From: AWTP1-13 sp963820375
GTDB lineage: Bacteria; Pseudomonadota; Alphaproteobacteria; Rhizobiales; Hyphomicrobiaceae
DNA: 64,000 nucleotides
NCBI GenBank assembly: GCA_963820375.1
Contig: CAWFZX010000003.1
Coordinates: forward strand, 106,935 to 170,934
Direction: 5' to 3'
Shown: one piece after another, positions 17,269 to 25,354 of the stretch
Layout: each line of letters opens with the position of its first letter
How positions within the stretch are numbered: position 1 is the stretch's first letter
Program-made: the position numbers and the translations under genes
Notes under the pieces: model-generated
The model's input: only the letters and a program-made list of their open reading frames with translations
Database searches by the model: none
Told to the model about the DNA's origin: nothing

Positions 17269-18945
17269 ATGCGGCATGGCGGCAAGATCCTGATAGATCA
17301 GCTCGAGGCGCAGGGCGCCAGCTGCGCGTTCACCGTGCCGGGCGAGAGTTTCCTTGCCGCCCTCGACGGCCTGCATGACAGCAATCGCATCAAGACCATC
17401 ATCTGCCGGCAGGAGGGCGGCGCCTCCATGATGGCCGAAGCCTGGGGCAAGATCACCGGCGAGCCTGGCGTCTGTTTCGTCACCCGCGGTCCTGGGCTTG
17501 CCAACGCCATGAGCGGCCTGCACGTGGCCCAGCAGGATTCCACCCCCATGGTGCTCTTCGTCGGGCTTCCCGATGCCCAGCACGAGGATCGCGAAGCCTT
17601 CCAGGAAATCGAGACCAAAAGTCTGCTCGGCTCGTTCGTGAAGTGGGCGGCGGTCATTCGCCAAACCGACCGCATCCCGGAGTACGTGAGCCACGCTTAT
17701 CATCTGGCGCGCTCGGGCCGGCCAGGCCCGGTCGTCTTGGGCTTGCCCGAGGACATGCTGGCCGCCGCGTGTGATGCCGGCGATGCCCGCGCGGCGCAAA
17801 TCGCCGACTGCCGGCCTGCCGCCGACGCTTTGGCGCAGCTGCAGCAAACCTTGGCCACCGCCAAGCGGCCCTTGTTGATCGTCGGTGGCCCGGGCTGGAG
17901 CACGACCGCCAAGGCCGCGCTTGAGTCATTCGCGGCTCGCTTTCAGCTGCCGGTGGCAAGCGCCTTTCGCTATCAGGATTACATGGACAACCGCCATCGC
18001 TGCTATGTCGGCTGTGCAGGCATCGGCATCGAGCCCGTGTTGGGCAAGGCCATCAGGGATGCCGACCTGCTCATTGTGATTGGTGCCCGCCTGGGTGAAA
18101 TGACGACCAGCGCCTACACCTTGCTCAAGGTGCCAAATCCCAACCAGCAGCTGGTGCACGTCCACCCATCCGCCGACGAGCTGGGTTCCGTCTACCGGGC
18201 CGACCTGCCGATCCTCGCAAGCACGCAGCGCTTTGCCGAAGCCCTGGGCGGGCTCGAGCCGACCTTCGACATTGCCTGGTCATCGCACACCGAGAACCTG
18301 CGCGCCGCCTACCGCGCCTTCCTGGAGCCCGTCAACATGCCGGGATCGGTCAAACTGGCCGACGTCGTGCGCCAGGCCTCCGAGCTTCTTCCCGAGGATG
18401 CGTTTATCACCAACGGGGCCGGCAATTACGCCGGCTTCCTGCACCGCTATTTCCAATACAAGGCCTATCGCACTCAGCTGGCGCCCACCTCCGGTTCCAT
18501 GGGATATGGCTTACCCGCGGCAATCGCCGCAAAGATCGCCCACCCAGCGCGCGTGGTGGTCAATTTCCAGGGTGATGGCTGCTTCCTGATGACGGGCCAG
18601 GAGCTGGCAACCGCCGTGCAGTATGGCTTGCCGATCGTCACCATCGTCGCCAACAATGGCATGTACGGCACCATTCGCATGCATCAGGAACGGGAATACC
18701 CGCGTCGCGTGGTCGGCACCACGCTGGTGAACCCGGACTTTGCGGCCTACGCGCGCAGCTTCGGGGCAGAAGGCTACAGCATCGAGGCCACGGCCGATTT
18801 CGCCCCGGCGTTGCGCAGCGCGCTGCAGAGCAATCGTCCGGCCCTGATTGAGCTCAAGCTCGACCCCGAAGCGATCAGTCCACGCCAAACGCTGGCGGCC
18901 ATTCGCGATTCCGAAATGACCAAGCCGGCCCGCGCCAATTCATAA
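17269..18945 (+). CDS. Thiamine-diphosphate enzyme, acetolactate synthase-like
   Basis: 558 residues, the size of an acetolactate synthase large subunit. The N-terminal Pyr domain carries the catalytic Glu (about residue 49, in ICRQEGGASMM). A central domain with GARLGEMTT follows, and the C-terminal PP domain has the ThDP/Mg motif beginning GDGCFLMTGQE and ending VANNGMYG. The ATG at 17269 has GGAGA six bases ahead; an ATG two codons earlier is too close to it. TTGACA at 17164 may mark a promoter. No small regulatory subunit (ilvN) is nearby, so it is more likely a catabolic or oxalyl/benzoylformate-type relative than the IlvB of amino acid synthesis (inference). Confidence 0.92.
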   Translation: MRHGGKILIDQLEAQGASCAFTVPGESFLAALDGLHDSNRIKTIICRQEGGASMMAEAWGKITGEPGVCFVTRGPGLANAMSGLHVAQQDSTPMVLFVGLPDAQHEDREAFQEIETKSLLGSFVKWAAVIRQTDRIPEYVSHAYHLARSGRPGPVVLGLPEDMLAAACDAGDARAAQIADCRPAADALAQLQQTLATAKRPLLIVGGPGWSTTAKAALESFAARFQLPVASAFRYQDYMDNRHRCYVGCAGIGIEPVLGKAIRDADLLIVIGARLGEMTTSAYTLLKVPNPNQQLVHVHPSADELGSVYRADLPILASTQRFAEALGGLEPTFDIAWSSHTENLRAAYRAFLEPVNMPGSVKLADVVRQASELLPEDAFITNGAGNYAGFLHRYFQYKAYRTQLAPTSGSMGYGLPAAIAAKIAHPARVVVNFQGDGCFLMTGQELATAVQYGLPIVTIVANNGMYGTIRMHQEREYPRRVVGTTLVNPDFAAYARSFGAEGYSIEATADFAPALRSALQSNRPALIELKLDPEAISPRQTLAAIRDSEMTKPARANS

Positions 18946-18970
18946 AGAGTTTACGGAAGTTTCCAAAGCG

Positions 18971-18998
18971 TTAGCAAAAATACCGGCATTTATATAAA
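18971..18998 (+). promoter_or_regulatory. Candidate promoter in AT-rich gap before a small membrane protein
   Basis: TTAGCA (18971-18976) and TATAAA (18993-18998) are spaced by 16 bases in an AT-rich stretch that is unusual for this GC-rich window. They point to the small gene at 19091. A 6-base hairpin (CCTAAT and ATTAGG, 19035-19051) lies in the presumed leader. Confidence 0.45.
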
Positions 18999-19090
18999 CC
19001 CGCCCAAATTAATTACGCCGCAACCTAGTAATGGCCTAATGCTCGATTAGGGCTTATGGTTTCCTGAAATCGGATTTGGCGGGGGATTCG

Positions 19091-19264
19091 GTGGATCTGC
19101 GCACGGCAGAGCAACTCAACGGCAAGCTTTGGCAGCGCGCCAAAGTCGGGGCGTTGCTCTGCTTTCTCGTCGCCAGCCTGCTGCTGCTTGCCTCATTGCT
19201 CTCCCCCAGGGCCGATCCGACCGGCAGCGCCGCAGCCGGCGCCATGACGAGTTCCATGCGCTGA
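19091..19264 (+). CDS. Small single-span membrane protein
   Basis: 57 residues from a GTG at 19091 that follows GGGGGA at five bases. The product has a charged N-terminus of about 18 residues, one hydrophobic span (around VGALLCFLVASLLLLASLL) and a short Ala/Gly/Ser-rich tail, so it should be a small inner-membrane protein. A plausible promoter lies about 95 bases upstream. No family is recognised, and an antisense reading frame also crosses the region, so it may not be a gene. Confidence 0.42.
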   Translation: MDLRTAEQLNGKLWQRAKVGALLCFLVASLLLLASLLSPRADPTGSAAAGAMTSSMR

Positions 19265-19381
19265 GCCCAGCTCGGACCGGTCGCAGCTCCGACCGATCCC
19301 GGCTCTGCGATCCCTGGGCCAGGCCGGCCGGCCTTCGGCAAAGAGTTGGCTGCGGTCCGGCGCAAGGCATGCCGACCGCGG

Positions 19382-20308
19382 CTAGGCCGCCTTTGCAAAA
19401 TCGAGCGTGAAGCCGTGTGCATCCGCCAGCGTCTGGATGGCCTTGCCGGCATCGGCCGACGCCAATTCGGTAAAGGGCGGCCGCAGTTGCGCCCAGGCGG
19501 GATCCTGCCGGTAGTGCGCAATGATCGCCTTCAGGGCGGGAATCATTGGGTAGGCCTGGATCGCCTTGCGCAGGGCGGTGATGCCCTCCTGCAGACGCTC
19601 TGCCTCGGTGGAGCGCCAGTTGTCGTACACATTGCGGATCGCCGCGGCGCTCACATTGCACGTGGCGGAGATGCAGCCGGCCGCACCCTTGCGCAACCCC
19701 TCCAAAAGAAAGATCTCCGAGCCAGGAAACACCTCGAAGCCGGGATAGGCATCGAGAATGGCGCTCGTGTTGCTCCAATCACCGGAGGAATCCTTCAGGC
19801 CAACCACGGTGTCAGGAAACGCCTTGATCAGGCGTCCGATCAACGGCACGGAGAAACCCACCTGTGCTACCGGCGGTATATGGTATAGGTAGATCTTGAG
19901 GCGATCATCGCCCACCCCCTCGATCACCTCGGAAAAAAAGCGGAACAGGCCGTCCTCGTTTGGCGCCTTGTAGTAGAACGGCGGCAACATCAGCACACCA
20001 CCGCAGCCGAGGTCGACGGCATGTCGGGTCAGCACGATGGCATCGGCAAGCGAACACGAGCCCGTGCCAGGCATTAGCTTGCCCACGTCAATGTCGCTGT
20101 CGGCCAGTTCTTCCAGCAGCTCCATGCGCTCGTCCACGCCCAGCGAATTGCCCTCGCTGGTGGTCCCGAAGGGCGCGAGTGCTGTGCAGCCCTCCTGCAT
20201 CAGCCATTGACAATGCGCGACGAACCGCTCCGCGTCCGGGCCGCCGTCTTCGCCAAACGGCGTCAACACCGGGGCGATGACGCCGGAGAAATGCCTTTGC
20301 TTGTGCAT
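19382..20308 (-). CDS. Dihydrodipicolinate synthase/N-acetylneuraminate lyase family protein
   Basis: 308 residues, a TIM-barrel class I aldolase. The family motif around PFGTTSEGNSL binds the keto acid carboxylate, Tyr142 (YLYHIP) is the proton shuttle and Lys172 (VVGLKDSSGD) forms the Schiff base with pyruvate or a similar keto acid. The protein is not near lysine genes, and its neighbours are a GST and glpX, so true DapA function is not implied. A catabolic aldolase or dehydratase is equally likely. Start ATG at 20308. Confidence 0.9.
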   Translation of the reverse strand: MHKQRHFSGVIAPVLTPFGEDGGPDAERFVAHCQWLMQEGCTALAPFGTTSEGNSLGVDERMELLEELADSDIDVGKLMPGTGSCSLADAIVLTRHAVDLGCGGVLMLPPFYYKAPNEDGLFRFFSEVIEGVGDDRLKIYLYHIPPVAQVGFSVPLIGRLIKAFPDTVVGLKDSSGDWSNTSAILDAYPGFEVFPGSEIFLLEGLRKGAAGCISATCNVSAAAIRNVYDNWRSTEAERLQEGITALRKAIQAYPMIPALKAIIAHYRQDPAWAQLRPPFTELASADAGKAIQTLADAHGFTLDFAKAA

Positions 20309-20349
20309 GGGAAAAGCCTCTCAAAAAGCTTCTGCAAGACTGCTTGAGA

Positions 20350-20982
20350 TCAGGCCGGCATCGGGATGCCAGACTGCTTGACAGGAACGTCGTAGCCCCG
20401 CGCCACCGCCGGCCGGGCGGCAATCGCCTTATACCAACGGGTGACGTTGGCATACTGATTGAGGTCAACCGTGTGCCACTCGAAGCGTGCGATCCACGGC
20501 CAAATCGCCATGTCTGCGATGCTATACTCGCCGGCCACATACTCCTCTTGCGCCAGACGCTTGTCGAGTACGCCATAGAGGCGGTGCGTCTCCTTGACGT
20601 AGCGTTCCTCCGCGTAGGGCGCCTTGCCTTTGTTGTTGCGCACGAAGTGATGCACCTGCCCGATCATGGGGCCGACACCCCCCATTTGCCACATCAGCCA
20701 CTCAACTGTCTGCCAGCGGCGGGCGGGATCCTGCGGCCAAAACTTCCCCGTCTTCTCCGCCAGATACAGCAAAATCGCCCCCGACTCGAATAGCGAGCGG
20801 CCGGCCTCGCGGTCGACAATGGCCGGGATGCGATTGTTCGGGCTGATCTTGAGGAACTCTGGCTTGAATTGTTCGTCCTTGGTGATGTTGATGGCATGCG
20901 TTGCGTATTCGAGCCCGCATTCCTCCAGCATAATGGAAACCTTGCGGCCGTTCGGGGTCGACCAGGTGTAAAGATCGATCAT
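20350..20982 (-). CDS. Glutathione S-transferase, YfcG/YghU (Nu-class)-like
   Basis: 210 residues. The N-terminal thioredoxin-like half starts MIDLYTWSTPNGRKVSIMLEE, where the TPNG segment is typical of the Nu-class disulfide-bond oxidoreductases YfcG and YghU. RIPAIVD carries the cis-Pro, and LFESGAILLYLAEKTG contacts glutathione. The C-terminal helical half has the N-capping motif YSIADMAIWPW. The gene lies 41 bases upstream of the DapA-family gene in the same direction, so they may share a transcript. Confidence 0.9.
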   Translation of the reverse strand: MIDLYTWSTPNGRKVSIMLEECGLEYATHAINITKDEQFKPEFLKISPNNRIPAIVDREAGRSLFESGAILLYLAEKTGKFWPQDPARRWQTVEWLMWQMGGVGPMIGQVHHFVRNNKGKAPYAEERYVKETHRLYGVLDKRLAQEEYVAGEYSIADMAIWPWIARFEWHTVDLNQYANVTRWYKAIAARPAVARGYDVPVKQSGIPMPA

Positions 20983-21196
20983 TGCCAGTCCTCGGTGCTG
21001 ATCAGCGCTCCACCCACGTGAGCAGTGCGCACAAGTTAGACCACACACCAACCCCGCAACACAACAAGCCTCGGCCCGGAATGGCTCAGGCCGGTCCTGC
21101 CCAGGAGCAAGAGCCCGCCCGAGCGCCTGGCCGGCTCAGCTGGCAAGCCTTTGCCGGTGCCGACGTCTCGGTGGGATGGCATGGGGCCAGGACTTT

Positions 21197-22204
21197 TCAA
21201 ATTCCTGGCGAGGCCTTGGTGCCGATCATGCGAAAAGTGGTCTTGATGCGGCGCACGGTGCCGGTTTTGGAACGCAGCACCACCGTTTCCGTTTCGGCGA
21301 AATCGCCGCGGAAGTGCACCCCATCCAGCAGCGAGCCATCGGTGACCCCGGTGGCGGAGAAGATCACATCGCCGGACGCCATTTCATTCATGTCATATTT
21401 GCGCCGGATATCGCTGACGCCCATTGCGGCGGCACGCGTTTCTTCCTCTTTCTTGAGCGGATAGAGGCGGCCCTGCATCTGGCCGCCGATACAGCGCAAC
21501 GCCGCCGCCGCCAGCACGCCTTCGGGGGCACCGCCGATGCCGAAATAGATGTCGATCCCCGTCTCCTTGGGATCCGTCGTCCAGATCACCCCGGCAATGT
21601 CGCCATCCGGGATCAGCTGTACCCCGGCGCCGGCCTTGCGCACGCTGGCGATCAGCTCCGCATGGCGGGGACGGTCGAGAATGCAGGCGGTGATTTCCGA
21701 GACCGCAACACCGCGCGCCTTGGCCATGGCCTGCAAGGTTTCCACCGGCGGGGCATCGAGATCGATGATGCCTTCGGGATAGCCCGGACCGATGGCGATC
21801 TTGTTCATGTACATGTCGGGCGCGTTCAGGAGGCCGCCGCGCTCGGAGATCGCCAGCACCGCCAGCGCGTTCGGCATGGCCTTGGCGCAGATCGTGGTGC
21901 CCTCGAGCGGATCGACGGCAATGTCGACCTCCGGGCCATCGCCAACGCCCACCTCCTCGCCGATGTAGAGCATCGGGCTCTCGTCCATCTCGCCCTCGCC
22001 AATGACGACGCGGCCTTTGATATGGACCTTGCCCAACTCGTGGCGCATGGCATCGACGGCGGCCTTGTCGGCGGCCTTTTCGTCACCTCGCCCGCGCAAC
22101 CGCGCCGCGGCTATGGCGGCGGCCTCCGTGACGCGGGCGACCTCCAGGACCAGGACGCGATCGAGTCCGCCGATGATATCGTGCCCCTGGATACTGTTTT
22201 TCAT
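21197..22204 (-). CDS. glpX: Class II fructose-1,6-bisphosphatase
   Basis: 335 residues. It has the metal and phosphate motifs of GlpX: GEGEMDESPML, VDPLEGTT and GGAPEGVLAAAAL, and hydrolyses fructose 1,6-bisphosphate in gluconeogenesis or the Calvin cycle. GGGAGAG lies about five bases before the ATG. The gene follows hom by 40 bases in the same direction, matching the aminotransferase-hom-glpX order known from many alphaproteobacteria. In those genomes recJ often follows; here it does not, and a 214-base gap without a gene separates glpX from the GST. Confidence 0.95.
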   Translation of the reverse strand: MKNSIQGHDIIGGLDRVLVLEVARVTEAAAIAAARLRGRGDEKAADKAAVDAMRHELGKVHIKGRVVIGEGEMDESPMLYIGEEVGVGDGPEVDIAVDPLEGTTICAKAMPNALAVLAISERGGLLNAPDMYMNKIAIGPGYPEGIIDLDAPPVETLQAMAKARGVAVSEITACILDRPRHAELIASVRKAGAGVQLIPDGDIAGVIWTTDPKETGIDIYFGIGGAPEGVLAAAALRCIGGQMQGRLYPLKKEEETRAAAMGVSDIRRKYDMNEMASGDVIFSATGVTDGSLLDGVHFRGDFAETETVVLRSKTGTVRRIKTTFRMIGTKASPGI

Positions 22205-22244
22205 CGTGCTCTCCCAAACTCTGCCCCGCTCGCCGAAAACGCCC

Positions 22245-23571
22245 CTAAAGCGGCTCGATGCGTATCATCTGCGGCTGTTCGGAAACGTTGCCATCGCCGT
22301 GGATGGCCTTGAGCGCGAGCCGAATGGCCTCCTCCGTGGTCTCATGCGTCATCAAGATCACACCGGTCGGCGCACCGGCTTTGGGCTTGGCGTCGATGCC
22401 GGGCAACGCCCAGCGCGGCCGGCGCTGCACAATGCTTTCGAGCGAGACGCCGCGCTCCCCCATGCGGCCGGCAATGGAGGCCATGGCACCAGGACGATCG
22501 AACACTGAAAGGCGCACATAGTAGGCGCCCTGATGCTGGCCGAGCCTGGCGCGCCGATAGGGTTTTAGCCTGGCCGCCGGCACGCCGAATGGCGCAACGA
22601 AGCCGCCGCGGGCAATGTCGAGGATATCCGCAGCGACGGCGCTGGCTGTCGCCTTGGCGCCGGCGCCGGGTCCGGCCAACAGCACGTTGCCGACGAAATC
22701 CCCGTCGATGGCAATGCAGTTGGTCACCCCCGACACCTCGGCGATAGCCGAATGCTTGGGAACCATAGCGGGATGCACGCGCTGCTCGATGCCGCTGTCG
22801 GTCAGCAAAGCCACGCCCAGCAGCTTGATGCGATAGCCCAGATCGTCGGCGGCTTCGATGTCGGCCTGGGTGATGCCTTCGATGCCTTCGACGTGGATAT
22901 GCTCCAGCGCCACCTTGGTGCCGAACGCAAGACTGGTGAGCAGGGCCAGCTTGTGCGCCGTGTCGAAGCCGCCGATATCGAAAGTGGGGTCGGCTTCGGC
23001 ATAGCCCTTGTCTTGTGCTTCCTTCAGCACCTCGGCAAACGCACGGTGTTCCTCCTGCATCTGGGTCAGGATGTAATTGCATGTGCCATTGAGAATGCCG
23101 TAGACGCGGCGGATCTGATTGCCGGCGAGAGCTTCCCGCAGCGTCTTGATGACCGGGATGCCGCCAGCCACCGCAGCCTCGAAGTTGAGCGCTACGCCGT
23201 GCTGTTCCGCCAGCCCCGCCAGCTCGCTGCCGTGCTTGGCCAGCAGCGCCTTGTTAGCGGTCACCACATGCTTGCCGGCCCGCAGCGCGGCCTCGACCGC
23301 GTTCTCGCGCGGTGCCTTCCTCGCCACCGATCAGCTCGACGAAAACATCGATCGACGGCTCGACGGCGAGCCGCTGCGCCTCTTCGAACCAAGCGATGCC
23401 TGCCAGTTCAACGCCACGCTTCTTCTGGCGCGAGCGCGCGCTGACGCCGACAATTTGCAGCTCGCGCCCGAGCGCCAGCGCCATGCGGGTGCCGTGCTCC
23501 TGTATGAGCCGCACCAGGCCCATGCCCACGGTACCTAGGCCGGCGATGCCAAGCTTTAGCGGTTGGCTCAT
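22245..23571 (-). pseudogene. hom: Homoserine dehydrogenase split by a frameshift
   Basis: The N-terminal NAD(P)-binding part is read from ATG 23571 (LGIAGLGTVGMGLVRLI, then DVFVELIGGEEG). The rest, beginning RENAVEAALRAGKHVVTANKALL, continues in another frame to 22245 and includes the catalytic domain (NGTCNYILTQM, the Lys in DDLGYRIKLLG) and a C-terminal ACT domain (VRLSVFDRPGAMASIAGRMG). The two parts join without loss if two bases (one CG) are missing from the run at 23305-23313. As printed, the protein stops about 20 codons past the junction. Hom is needed for Thr, Met and Ile synthesis, so a sequencing or assembly error is at least as likely as a true mutation. Together the parts have the normal length of about 440 residues. 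Confidence 0.88.
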
Positions 23572-23583
23572 TGCGAACCGATA

Positions 23584-24843
23584 CTAACGCGATGCCTTTT
23601 GCGGAATAGGGATCACGTTATGCATGGTTTCTGGCGCGCGGGCGAGAAACTTTTTGATGTTACGAGCCGCCTGCCGAATACGATGCTCGTTCTCAACCAG
23701 GGCGATGCGCACGTAGCCCTCGCCATATTCGCCAAAACCCAGACCCGGCGAGACGGCAACGTCTGCCTTGTCGATCAGCATTTTGGCAAACTCCACCGAT
23801 CCGATCTGGCGATAGGCGTCCGGGATCGGCGCCCAGGCAAACATCGAGGCGGCGGGCGCGGGAATGGTCCAGCCCGCCCGGGCGAAGCTTTCCAGCAGGC
23901 AATCGCGACGCGCTCTGTAGGTCCGGCGGATCTCCTCCACGCACTCCTGCGGACCGTTCAGGGCGGCGGCAGCGGCGACCTGCACGGGCGTAAAGGCGCC
24001 ATAGTCGAGATACGATTTAACGCGGGCCAGGGCCGCAATCAGCCGCTCGTTGCCGACCGCAAAGCCCATGCGCCAACCCGGCATGGCATAGGTCTTTGAC
24101 AGGGACGTGAATTCCACCGTCACGTCCATTGCACCCGGCACCTGCAGCACGGATGGGGGTGGGTTGTTGTCGTAGTAGATTTCCGCGTAGGCGATGTCCG
24201 ACAGAATGATGAGGTCGAGTTTCTTGGCGAGCTGCACCGCCTCGGTGTAAAAGGCGAGGTCGGCCGTCGCGGCCGTGGGATTGGACGGATAGCTCAGCAC
24301 CACGGCCAAGGGGCGCGGGATCGAGTGTTTCACCGCGCGTTCGATGCCCCGCAAAAACTCTGCATGCGGATCTTCTCCGGCAGCGCCACTGTTGGGGCCA
24401 CCACGGCTCGGAATGTGACGGATGGCAGCGCCGGAAATAATAAAACCGAACTCGTGAATCGGGTAGGTCGGGCTTGGACACAAGATCACGTCGCCGGGCG
24501 CGGTAATCGCCTGCGCCATATTGGCAAAGCCTTCCTTGGATCCCAGCGTCGCCACCACCTGCGTCTCAGGATTGAGCTTCACGCCGAAGCGCCTTGCATA
24601 GTAGGCGGCCTGCGCCCGGCGCAATCCAACAATGCCTTTCGAGGCCGAATAACGATTGGTGCGCGGCTTGGCGACGGTCTCGACGAGCTTGTCTATGATG
24701 TGCTGCGGCGTGGGCATGTCCGGGTTGCCCATACCAAGGTCGATAATATCGGCACCGTTCGCCCGGGCCGCCGCCTTGAGACGGTTGACCTCGGCGAAAA
24801 CATAGGGTGGAAGCCGCTTTACCCGATGGAATTCTTCAATCAC
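23584..24843 (-). CDS. Class I/II aminotransferase (AlaA/LL-DAP aminotransferase-like)
   Basis: 419 residues from a GTG at 24843; a TTG at 24858 is an alternative, and no ATG is available. Homologues start with EEFHRI(K/R)RLPPYV, which fits the GTG. The PLP lysine is in SLSKTYAMPGWRMGFAVG, and SYPSNPTA carries the Asn that contacts PLP. IIDLGMGNPDMPTP and GSKEGFANMAQA are typical of the alanine/LL-diaminopimelate aminotransferase group encoded beside hom in alphaproteobacteria. It ends 12 bases before hom and is the probable first gene of this operon. Confidence 0.92.
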   Translation of the reverse strand: MIEEFHRVKRLPPYVFAEVNRLKAAARANGADIIDLGMGNPDMPTPQHIIDKLVETVAKPRTNRYSASKGIVGLRRAQAAYYARRFGVKLNPETQVVATLGSKEGFANMAQAITAPGDVILCPSPTYPIHEFGFIISGAAIRHIPSRGGPNSGAAGEDPHAEFLRGIERAVKHSIPRPLAVVLSYPSNPTAATADLAFYTEAVQLAKKLDLIILSDIAYAEIYYDNNPPPSVLQVPGAMDVTVEFTSLSKTYAMPGWRMGFAVGNERLIAALARVKSYLDYGAFTPVQVAAAAALNGPQECVEEIRRTYRARRDCLLESFARAGWTIPAPAASMFAWAPIPDAYRQIGSVEFAKMLIDKADVAVSPGLGFGEYGEGYVRIALVENEHRIRQAARNIKKFLARAPETMHNVIPIPQKASR

Positions 24844-24905
24844 GTGCCTAGCCGCCAAACTCTCAAAGTCTGCCGCCTCAGGGCAACCAAAGCGGGCGCG
24901 CGCGC

Positions 24906-25133
24906 CTACTTGCCCTGTTCGATCTGCTTTGCTGCCTCGATCTGGTGCGTGTGACCCCGTTCGATCATTTCGTTGATTTTTTGTTGTTGTTCGTCCTTGC
25001 CCATGACCTTCTGCGGTAATTTGGTGAGATCAGGCAACTGCGAGAAGGGCAACGAGTCCGAACAGCCGCCCAACTGAGCCAGCACGGCCGCCATCGCCAC
25101 CAGAGTGAGCCTGTGTCGCAACCGCCGCATCAT
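24906..25133 (-). CDS. Small lipoprotein
   Basis: 75 residues starting MMRRLRHRLTL. The signal peptide is basic, then hydrophobic, and ends in a lipobox LGGC, so the mature protein starts at Cys and is anchored by lipid. The remaining 50 or so residues are polar and helix-prone (KDEQQQKINEMIERG). No function is known. It lies upstream of the aminotransferase gene in the same direction and divergent from phaC. Confidence 0.72.
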   Translation of the reverse strand: MMRRLRHRLTLVAMAAVLAQLGGCSDSLPFSQLPDLTKLPQKVMGKDEQQQKINEMIERGHTHQIEAAKQIEQGK

Positions 25134-25201
25134 GCGGGAAATCCCACACCCCTGTTGGCACAATTGTTAACAGCTCCAAGCCGGTAAGTCTCGGCGGATT
25201 G

Positions 25202-25231
25202 TTGACAAGGCCTAGCAGATTCTTCTGTAAA
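25202..25231 (+). promoter_or_regulatory. Candidate sigma-70 promoter of phaC
   Basis: A perfect -35 TTGACA (25202-25207) is followed after 18 bases by TGTAAA (25226-25231), a four-of-six -10. It faces phaC, whose start is about 120 bases further on, and lies in the AT-richer divergent gap between the lipoprotein gene and phaC. Confidence 0.5.
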
Positions 25232-25354
25232 TAGGCATTGGGCTTGAGATTTTTTGCGCCACGTTGCAATCCAATCCCTATCTGATTAAGGAGCAATGCC
25301 GTTGGCACGGTCAGGTCGTGTCGAGGCCATCTCTTGGAACCGTTCGAGCGAGAA

